From NCBI GenBank assembly GCA_029263895.1, contig JARIDO010000027.1, positions 1 through 64,000 of the forward strand: a DNA stretch of 64,000 nucleotides, in the 5' to 3' direction. A program made the translations under genes and the position numbers. Every line of letters begins with the position of its first letter. Position 1 is the first letter of the stretch. This stretch comes from Sporosarcina sp. (GTDB lineage: Bacteria; Bacillota; Bacilli; Bacillales_A; Planococcaceae). Shown one piece after another: positions 52,747 through 59,181 of the stretch. Under the pieces are notes generated by a model. The model did not search any database. It had not been told where the DNA came from and was given only the letters and a program-made list of their open reading frames with translations.

Positions 52747-53818
52747 ACATGGTGCAAATCCGAATAGTTTGTACGAAAAAATAGGGCTCGTTCCACCACG
52801 CGATATAATAGACTTTAGTGAAAATGTGAATCCAGCTGGACCACCTCAATCTGTTATAGACATTTGGCCGGCGTTAGTTAATAAATTATCCGCCTATCCC
52901 AATCCCACTGGAGAACCTTTTCGTACCGCTGTCGCACACTATCATGATGTATCGACTGAAAATATCATTGTAGGCAATGGAGCTGCAGAACTAATAGCCT
53001 TGCTTGCACAACGATATCGAGGGAAGCGTGCAATAGTTATTCATCCAACGTTTTCGGAATACGAAGCTACATTGCGTGCAACGGATTGTGAAATTGTAAG
53101 GATTTCTGCTAAAGAAACCTCGAATTTCGACTTGCCAATTCAAGAAATTTTACTCGCTATGCATGATGCAGATGTGCTTTATTTATGCACACCGAATAAT
53201 CCAACGGGAGTATTACCTAACCGTAAAGACTTAGAAGTCATTGTGGCTCATGGCGGAAAAGTAAATTGCGAAGTAGTGATCGATGAAGCATTTATAGACT
53301 TCGTTGATGAAAAGCTGTCTTTCATTCCAGTCGCGCTGTTAAATCAACATGTCATTATCCTTCGCTCAATGACTAAAATGTACGCCATTCCAGGCATTCG
53401 TCTCGGCTATGTTGTCGCCAATCCACTAGTCATTACTGAAATTCGGGAAACCGCACCACAGTGGAACGTTAATGGTATAGCGGTAGAAATAGGAGTGGCT
53501 TGTTTGAGGGCGCTCGAATATCGAGAACAAGCCATCGTCCATAGTCGAACTGAACGTCAAAAAATGACGAAGTTTTTACAGGGAAATGGCTGTACAGTTA
53601 CAGATTCAGTGGCTAACTTTTTAACATTTAAACCACAAAATGCACAATGGACTGAACAGTTATATACAGACTTACTGAAACGTGGAATAGTGCTTCGTCA
53701 TTCAAAAAACTTTATAGGCATGAATGGCAGTTGGCTTCGAATTGGAATGAAAAAAAGTGTGGAAATGACTGTTCTCAAAGAGGAGTTGACACGATGGTTC
53801 AAGGCGAACTTACAGTAG
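52733..53818 (+). CDS. cobD: Threonine-phosphate decarboxylase CobD
   Basis: 361 residues of the PLP aminotransferase fold I. PLP Lys is Lys215 in RSMTKMYAIPGIRLGY; also HGANPNSLYEKIGL, DFSENVNPAGPP and CTPNNPTGVLP. It makes (R)-1-amino-2-propanol phosphate for CbiB. AGGAGTG precedes ATG 52733 by 7-8 bases; it overlaps cbiB by 14 bases. The aminotransferase HisC is the related alternative, but context settles it. Confidence 0.93.
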   Translation: MGLPEHGANPNSLYEKIGLVPPRDIIDFSENVNPAGPPQSVIDIWPALVNKLSAYPNPTGEPFRTAVAHYHDVSTENIIVGNGAAELIALLAQRYRGKRAIVIHPTFSEYEATLRATDCEIVRISAKETSNFDLPIQEILLAMHDADVLYLCTPNNPTGVLPNRKDLEVIVAHGGKVNCEVVIDEAFIDFVDEKLSFIPVALLNQHVIILRSMTKMYAIPGIRLGYVVANPLVITEIRETAPQWNVNGIAVEIGVACLRALEYREQAIVHSRTERQKMTKFLQGNGCTVTDSVANFLTFKPQNAQWTEQLYTDLLKRGIVLRHSKNFIGMNGSWLRIGMKKSVEMTVLKEELTRWFKANLQ

Positions 53819-54381
53819 TCATCGGAGGCGTTCGATCTGGTAAAAGTATATTTGCTGAACAACTACTTGTGAAGCAAGCGACTAGTAATGGGGGACGGCT
53901 CATTTACATTGCTTCCGGCGAAGCGTCAGATGCTGAAATGCAGGCGCGTATCGATCGCCATCGAAAAGACCGTTCAGATAACGACTGGCTAACCATTGAA
54001 CAACCTACCGAGATGGAGCAAGTGTTAACAACGATTCAGCAGGGCGATTACATCCTTTGGGATTGTATGACGACGTGGCTTGCAAATGAGTTTTACGTTG
54101 GTTGGAAAACCGGCACACCATGTATCCAACAAGTCGGTTGTATCGATAGGAAAGTAGCTAAATTGTACAAGACAATTGAAAAAATACGATGCAACGCAGC
54201 ACACTTCGTAATCGTATCCAACGAAGTATTGGATGAGCAACCTTCTATTTATCCCGAAACTCGTTTGTACAGCAAATGGCTAGGCAACATACATGAGGAA
54301 ATTGTAGCTCAATCAACTACAGCAATCGAAATGGATGCAGGTATTGCAATTGTACATAAACGGAAAGGGGGTACTTCATGA
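53794..54381 (+). CDS. cobU: Adenosylcobinamide kinase/guanylyltransferase CobU
   Basis: 195 residues. P-loop GGVRSGKS near residues 11-18; RIDRHRKDR near 50 contains the guanylylation His; LWDCMTTWLAN is the second conserved block. The C-terminal half is less typical: after IVSNEV it reads LDEQPSIYPETRLYSKW rather than the usual GMGIVP with LNQ. It phosphorylates adenosylcobinamide and adds GMP. AGAGGAG lies about 8 bases before ATG 53794, overlapping cobD. A second shortened paralogue is encoded 2.1 kb downstream. Confidence 0.88.
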   Translation: MVQGELTVVIGGVRSGKSIFAEQLLVKQATSNGGRLIYIASGEASDAEMQARIDRHRKDRSDNDWLTIEQPTEMEQVLTTIQQGDYILWDCMTTWLANEFYVGWKTGTPCIQQVGCIDRKVAKLYKTIEKIRCNAAHFVIVSNEVLDEQPSIYPETRLYSKWLGNIHEEIVAQSTTAIEMDAGIAIVHKRKGGTS

Positions 54382-55208
54382 ATGGGTTAATGATTTTAGG
54401 GACTGCATCTGATAGCGGGAAAACAATGATTTGTACTGCATTATGTCGTTTATTAGCCGATGAAGGTGTAAGCGTTACTCCTTTTAAGTCACAAAATATG
54501 ACCTCTTTTTCTGCGTTAACTGCAAAGGGAGAAGTCATTAGTCGTGCGCAAACCATTCAAGCAATAGCGGCGCGAACGGAACCAATCATAGAGATGAATC
54601 CCATCCTACTAAAACCGACAACTGATATGAAATCAGAAGTATTTTTCCTCGGAGAAAAATTTGGTCCTATTGAAGGCATGACATACCGTCAACAATATTA
54701 TAATCGCGGAATTCAAACGATTGAATTCGCTTTACGATCGTTGGCTCTAACATATGAAACAGTGATCATTGAAGGGGCAGGAAGTCCAGCTGAGGTGAAT
54801 CTTAACGATCGAGAAATTGTCAATATGCGTGTGGCAGATATCGCAGATGTACCTGCCATTCTCGTCGCTGATATTGACCGTGGCGGTGCAATCGCTTCAA
54901 TTGTAGGTACATTACAGCTATTAACACCTAAACATCGTGAAAGAGTTAAAGGAATACTCATCAATAAATTTCATGGAGACAGCTCTTTATTTAAAGAAGG
55001 GGTGGAATTTATTGAAAGTTACACAGGCATACCTGTTGTAGGTGTCATCCCTTATAAAGTGGACCACGGAATTGAAGAGGAAGATATGGAACGACCGATT
55101 GTCATGGCGCCTTATGCTGTAGATGTATACGATGAATGGGCAAAGCATGTGAAAGCTCATCTCGATTGGTCACTTATTAAGCGTATTCTAACTAAAGGTG
55201 TGAAATGA
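54378..55208 (+). CDS. CobQ/CbiP-like protein lacking the glutaminase domain
   Basis: 276 residues, about half of a cobyric acid synthase (about 500). The N-terminal P-loop domain is intact: MILGTASDSGKTMICTALCR, PFKSQNMTSFSAL, GAGSPAEVNL, ADIDRGGAIASIVGTLQLL, then VVGVIPY. The class I glutaminase domain with its Cys/His/Glu triad is absent; the last 35 residues (DVYDEWAKHVKAHLDW) recall the usual end of the family. So ammonia-dependent amidation or a regulatory role is possible, or the enzyme is in decay. Overlaps cobU by ATGA and no frameshift is seen. Confidence 0.82.
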   Translation: MNGLMILGTASDSGKTMICTALCRLLADEGVSVTPFKSQNMTSFSALTAKGEVISRAQTIQAIAARTEPIIEMNPILLKPTTDMKSEVFFLGEKFGPIEGMTYRQQYYNRGIQTIEFALRSLALTYETVIIEGAGSPAEVNLNDREIVNMRVADIADVPAILVADIDRGGAIASIVGTLQLLTPKHRERVKGILINKFHGDSSLFKEGVEFIESYTGIPVVGVIPYKVDHGIEEEDMERPIVMAPYAVDVYDEWAKHVKAHLDWSLIKRILTKGVK

Positions 55209-55209
55209 T

Positions 55210-55974
55210 ATGAAGGGGCTTTTACTTGCACTACAGTTTTTTTCCGCGGTTCCTGTTAAGAAAGAATTATCGTTAGGACGCAAAGAAGTGACAGCCATGT
55301 ATAGTGCGCTACCATTTGTAGGTGCTGGAATAGGGCTTGCGATGTATGCAATGTCCGTACTAGCGCTAGATGTGATTGGGGTTAGTCCTTTGCTAGCTGC
55401 TGTCTTCATAGTGCTAACAGCAATCCTATTGACGGGCGGCTTACACCTCGATGGATTGGCAGATACAAGTGATGCATTCTTTTCTTACCGAGATCGTGAA
55501 AAACGCCTAGCCATTTTGGATGACCCTCGTATAGGTGCATTTGGCACGATGGTATTACTTTTGTTAATTATCGTAAAAATTACATTAATGAACGAATTGA
55601 TAACGAGTGGGAAGTTAGACATCGTTTATTTTTTACTAATCCCTTTTTTAGCGCGCAGTGCAATGAATGTCTATTTTACAACTGTTCCACTTGCGAAAAG
55701 TGAAGGGCTTGCACACTTCTTTAAAGAAAAGATGGCAAGTCGTACTGTGACGATACTATCTGTACTAAGCGTCTGCCTTATGCTAGTAGCCGCAGGGGTC
55801 CTGTTAAATGATTTTATCATCCCAACTGCTTTCTTCGTGTTACTTACAGTCGTCATTTACCTTTATAGCCGCTGGTCCATGAAACACTTCGGTGGTGTTA
55901 CGGGTGATTTATCAGGAGCGTTAATAGAAGGACTGGAGGCGTTATTATGGCTGATGGTTATTATATTGATGTAA
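55210..55974 (+). CDS. cobS: Adenosylcobinamide-GDP ribazoletransferase (cobalamin synthase)
   Basis: 254 residues, about six membrane helices. FFSAVPVKKEL, GGLHLDGLADTSDAFFSYRDREKRLAILDDPRIGAFG (metal-binding acidic motif) and GGVTGDLSGALIEG are family hallmarks. It joins adenosylcobinamide-GDP with alpha-ribazole (phosphate) in the membrane. AAGG-type site just before ATG; starts one base after the CobQ-like stop. Overlaps the phosphatase gene by 28 bases. Confidence 0.94.
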   Translation: MKGLLLALQFFSAVPVKKELSLGRKEVTAMYSALPFVGAGIGLAMYAMSVLALDVIGVSPLLAAVFIVLTAILLTGGLHLDGLADTSDAFFSYRDREKRLAILDDPRIGAFGTMVLLLLIIVKITLMNELITSGKLDIVYFLLIPFLARSAMNVYFTTVPLAKSEGLAHFFKEKMASRTVTILSVLSVCLMLVAAGVLLNDFIIPTAFFVLLTVVIYLYSRWSMKHFGGVTGDLSGALIEGLEALLWLMVIILM

Positions 55975-56537
55975 TACGCCATTTACCAACAGCAGGAAAT
56001 TTACAAAAACGCTATATCGGTTGGACAGACGAAGCAATACAAACACCATTCATTGGCGATAAACAATTTGAAATGGGAACGAAACTTTATGGTAGTGATT
56101 TACAACGTGCACAGCAAACCGCGTCGCATTATTTTCCACATGAAAACTATCATGAAGATTTGCGTTGGAGAGAATGTAATTTCGGCGATTATGAAGGAAA
56201 AACATATGCTGACCTTGAAGAAGATAGACACTATAGAAACTGGATTGACAATCCATATAGTGTCGCGCCACCAAACGGTGAACGACTGCAACAAGTGGAA
56301 AATCGCGTGTTGTCGGTATTTTCTGAATTGCCAAGTGGAGCTGTCATCATTACACATGGAGGTCCAATTCGCGTGTTATTATCTAAGTTCTCTGCCACAC
56401 CAACAGAACTTTGGTCATGGGATGTTCCTCACGGCGGGATGCACAGGCTAAAGTGGTCTAACGAACAAGCCTTCAAGGAGGGGAAACCATGCACATCTAT
56501 ATTGGCGGTGCCCATAACGGCAAGCGACAATTTGTAA
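55947..56537 (+). CDS. cobC: Histidine phosphatase family protein (CobC-like alpha-ribazole phosphatase)
   Basis: 196 residues of the phosphoglycerate-mutase-like branch. The phospho-His motif is RHLPTAG (about residues 11-17); GSDLQRAQQTA, the WRECNFGDYEG acid region and the second His in VIITHGGPIRV follow. It should dephosphorylate alpha-ribazole-5'-phosphate or adenosylcobalamin-phosphate. GGAGG lies about 7 bases before ATG 55947. Inferred as CobC from its place in the operon. Confidence 0.85.
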   Translation: MADGYYIDVIRHLPTAGNLQKRYIGWTDEAIQTPFIGDKQFEMGTKLYGSDLQRAQQTASHYFPHENYHEDLRWRECNFGDYEGKTYADLEEDRHYRNWIDNPYSVAPPNGERLQQVENRVLSVFSELPSGAVIITHGGPIRVLLSKFSATPTELWSWDVPHGGMHRLKWSNEQAFKEGKPCTSILAVPITASDNL

Positions 56538-56890
56538 GAGAACAGCTTTCACAAGAGGAAGTTGAATGGTTTGAAGGTGAATTACCAAAATTGAATCAAA
56601 TAGTTGATGATAAGAAAATTGTCATAGCTGGCCTAGAAAATTGGTTGGCAAAAACGGACTTAAATGAAGAACAGGCAATTACACATATCATAAAGAGGAT
56701 TCAACATCGAAATTGTATCATTATCTTAACGGATATCGGAAGAGGTATTGTTCCGATGGACGCACAACAACGCCGATTACGGGATGTATGTGGTCGCCTC
56801 AATCAGCAATTGATTGTGCAAGCTGAAGAAGTTACACGGGTTTGGTATGGTATTCCACAAACTTTAAAGAAAAGGGGAGAAGGACAATGA
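56489..56890 (+). CDS. Shortened CobU-like protein (second copy)
   Basis: 133 residues, versus about 180-195 for CobU. It keeps a P-loop-like GGAHNGKR near residues 6-13 and the CobU C-terminal block TDIGRGIVPMDAQQRRLRD followed by VCGRLNQQL and EVTRVWYGIPQTLK, but lacks the HRxxR guanylylation segment. Remarkably the first CobU keeps the His but lacks this C-terminal block. It may act with it, or be a regulatory remnant. It overlaps cobC by 49 bases and the next gene by ATGA; GGAGGGG lies 8 bases before ATG 56489. Confidence 0.75.
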   Translation: MHIYIGGAHNGKRQFVREQLSQEEVEWFEGELPKLNQIVDDKKIVIAGLENWLAKTDLNEEQAITHIIKRIQHRNCIIILTDIGRGIVPMDAQQRRLRDVCGRLNQQLIVQAEEVTRVWYGIPQTLKKRGEGQ

Positions 56891-57477
56891 AAATTTACAC
56901 TCGTACTGGAGATAAAGGGCAAACAAGCTTAATAGGCGGACGTGTCGATAAAGACAGTCTTCGCGTAGAAGCTTATGGAACGCTGGACGAATTGAATTCA
57001 TTTGTTGGAAAAGCGATGACAGAATTAGAACCTACAATTTTTAAAGATATGTTAGAAGACTTAGAAACCATCCAAAATGAGCTGTTTGACGGTGGCGGTG
57101 ACTTAGCAAACGTTATGAAAGAAAGGCATTATAAACTTTCGGAAGAACCCATCAACGTATTAGAAACACGAATTGACCAACTGATGGAAGAAGCTCCGCC
57201 GCTTGAGCGATTCATCTTACCGGGAGGGGCACCTGCAGCAGCTACACTACACATCGCAAGAACTGTAACGCGTCGGGCTGAACGTCTAACCGTAACGCTT
57301 ATGAAAGCTGAACAAGACGTCCCGACGACAGTTGCACGCTATTTAAATCGCCTATCTGACTATCTATTCGTCGCTGCACGAATTGCGAACGCACGTCTGA
57401 ACGTGCCCGATAATGAATATGTTCGCAGTGCAAAAGTATTTAAGACGGATAGCAAGAATGCTAAAAATGAAAACTAA
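56887..57477 (+). CDS. pduO: Cob(I)alamin adenosyltransferase, PduO type
   Basis: 196 residues. KIYTRTGDKGQTSLIGG (ATP site) at the N-terminus, AYGTLDELNSFVGKAM, and RTVTRRAERLTVTLM then NRLSDYLFVAARIAN. It adds the 5'-deoxyadenosyl group from ATP to Co(I) corrinoids, needed before the CobU and CbiB steps. ATG 56887 overlaps the previous stop as ATGA, with GGGGAGAAGG upstream. Fits the salvage pathway. Confidence 0.94.
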   Translation: MKIYTRTGDKGQTSLIGGRVDKDSLRVEAYGTLDELNSFVGKAMTELEPTIFKDMLEDLETIQNELFDGGGDLANVMKERHYKLSEEPINVLETRIDQLMEEAPPLERFILPGGAPAAATLHIARTVTRRAERLTVTLMKAEQDVPTTVARYLNRLSDYLFVAARIANARLNVPDNEYVRSAKVFKTDSKNAKNEN

Positions 57478-57480
57478 CCA

Positions 57481-57966
57481 ATGAGATGGAAACACTTCAC
57501 TTTAACTGCCATGATCGTTGGACTAAGTGTGATTGGCAGCTTTATAAAAATCCCAACAGGTATAGGGTCTTTGGCGCTAGATTCAGCTCCAGTGCTTGTA
57601 TCCGTTATTTTTTTACAACCGCTATTTTCTAGTACAGCGGCTATAATCGGGCATGTTGCATCCGCTCTAAACTCAGGATTCCCATTAGGACCATTTCATC
57701 TACTCATCGCACTTGAAATGTTTATCATCGTATATATATTTGCGAAACTACATCAAGCTAAATACAATCGCCTAAAATGGCTATTCTTTATCATTGCAAA
57801 TGGAATCCTTGCATCATTGCCATTTTACTTTATAATCTCACCGGCATTCTTCATAGGCATAGTACCTATGTTATTAGCGACAACAATCATAAATGCAATC
57901 ATAGCGGCAGTCTTAATGCCAAGCATTAAACCATTACTAGCAAAAAAAGTGGAGATGAAACGATGA
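57481..57966 (+). CDS. cblT: ECF transporter S component, CblT-like (alpha-ribazole uptake)
   Basis: 161 residues with five or six membrane helices, the size of an energy-coupling-factor S component: FTLTAMIVGLSVIGSFIKIP, GHVASALNSGFPLGPFHLL and ILASLPFYFIISPAF. Its position directly before the alpha-ribazole kinase gene matches the CblT-CblS pair of Listeria and Geobacillus, where CblT is predicted to import alpha-ribazole. A shared ECF module must be encoded elsewhere. It starts 3 bases after the adenosyltransferase gene and overlaps cblS by 4 bases. Confidence 0.8.
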   Translation: MRWKHFTLTAMIVGLSVIGSFIKIPTGIGSLALDSAPVLVSVIFLQPLFSSTAAIIGHVASALNSGFPLGPFHLLIALEMFIIVYIFAKLHQAKYNRLKWLFFIIANGILASLPFYFIISPAFFIGIVPMLLATTIINAIIAAVLMPSIKPLLAKKVEMKR

Positions 57967-58646
57967 GAAATGCAATTTTAATTGGCAACAATCATATCGT
58001 TACAACAGATAACTCTGGAGGTATCGGTGAGAAACAAGCGGACATCGTACATACAACCGATCGACTGACAGCCTATTTTTCAACACGCGTTTGTCTCTTA
58101 GAACAGTGGGCAGCTCACGCTATGCCCACAACTGTACTGCTTCATAATTTTAGTGGCAGTGCTAGCTGGCATAACTATGTAGCAGGCATTGAAGATGTAT
58201 TTACTGAAACCTCAATGCCGCCCCCTCCCATAAGTGGCAGTTCAGAAACAAATATCTCACTCTCCCAATCTGCGATAGCAATCACAATGATTGGGCAACA
58301 ACAAGAACGAATTACGAGTAAAGATTGTGAATGGTACACTTATGGCTATCCGCTCGTTGGCGATGAAGTGCTTCAAAATCCTGAAAAAATAGCCTCACTA
58401 CAAAAGCTTAACCAAGCGTTAAAAGAAGGATGCATCCAACAACTATGGCCAGTTGGTTCACGAGGTATCCTCCATGAAATACGAATCCTTACAAAAACAT
58501 CAACAGCTGAAATCACCACACACCTTGATATTCATAAATCGGCAGGACCTAGCACAGTCGTACTACTTTCAATTCCAAAAGATAAACAACAACGAGCAAA
58601 CGACTTATTTAAAGAGCACTTACATAAAGTAGTGATTAACTACTAA
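57963..58646 (+). CDS. cblS: Alpha-ribazole kinase CblS-like protein
   Basis: 227 residues of a PurM/AIR-synthase-like fold: IVTTDNSGGIGEKQADIVHT near residues 12-31, TVLLHNFSGSASWHNYVAGI near 56 and GSSETNISLSQSAIAI near 96. CblS phosphorylates alpha-ribazole, replacing CobT for lower-ligand salvage (established in Listeria). ATGA overlap with cblT. Last gene of the B12 operon, followed by a terminator. No other family fits as well. Confidence 0.85.
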   Translation: MRNAILIGNNHIVTTDNSGGIGEKQADIVHTTDRLTAYFSTRVCLLEQWAAHAMPTTVLLHNFSGSASWHNYVAGIEDVFTETSMPPPPISGSSETNISLSQSAIAITMIGQQQERITSKDCEWYTYGYPLVGDEVLQNPEKIASLQKLNQALKEGCIQQLWPVGSRGILHEIRILTKTSTAEITTHLDIHKSAGPSTVVLLSIPKDKQQRANDLFKEHLHKVVINY

Positions 58647-58676
58647 AAAGCATCCGCATGTCGGATGCTTTTATTT
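58645..58676 (+). terminator. Terminator of cobalamin operon
   Basis: AAAAGCATCCG pairs with CGGATGCTTTT around CATGT, followed by ATTTT. Confidence 0.85.
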
Positions 58677-58679
58677 TGC

Positions 58680-58960
58680 GCGCCCGTATATTTGTACAAA
58701 CGCCCGAAAGTGTGCCCGCGCGCCCGCAAAGTTGCTCGAACGCCCGTAAGCGTGTCGCGCGCGCCCGCAAAGTTGCTTCAACGCCCGAAAGCGTATTCCA
58801 CGCGCCCGCAAATTTGCTTCAACGCCCGAAAACGTGTCCCGCGCGCCCGCAAAGTTGCTCCAACGCCCGAAAACGTGTCCCGCGCGCCCGAAAGCGTATC
58901 CCGCGCGCCCGCAAAGTTGCTCAATCGCCCGAAAACGTATCCCGTGCGCCCGCAAAAACA
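58680..58960. repeat. Phased repeat array B3: CGCCCG cores every 20-21 bp
   Basis: CGCCCG cores start at 58681, 58701, 58721, 58741, 58762, 58782, 58803 and onward to about 58948, with spacing 20 or 21. One unit side reads CGCCCGCAAAGTTGCT, the other CGCCCGAAAACGTGT, closely related to array B1 although 16 kb apart. It starts directly after the cobalamin operon terminator. Confidence 0.92.
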
Positions 58961-59073
58961 CGCTCCCTTCATCTCTCCTAACAGAAAAACAGCATCTATC
59001 AATCTCCTATCTTTTTAAAATCTCTCTACAGTCAAAATGCATTAAAAAATCAAATCTTTCAAACTTTTGTTTG

Positions 59074-59092
59074 ACTGAATGACCATTCATAT
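59074..59092 (+). promoter_or_regulatory. FadR-like operator upstream of fadF
   Basis: TGAATGACCATTCAT at 59076-59090 matches the TGAATGA...TCATTCA-type operator of the TetR-family repressor FadR of Bacillus, which controls beta-oxidation genes and releases DNA on long-chain acyl-CoA binding. Confidence 0.65.
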
Positions 59093-59181
59093 TCTAGAAT
59101 AGGAAACAGAGCATCGACAATCTACTTTATTTCAATTAGACTATTTGTACTGTTCAAACAATGTGGAAGGGGAGAAAATGA

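Noticed and set aside
58658..59018. Frames of 74-117 codons over the array behind the B12 operon
   Set aside because: Repeat-derived; one begins inside the operon terminator.
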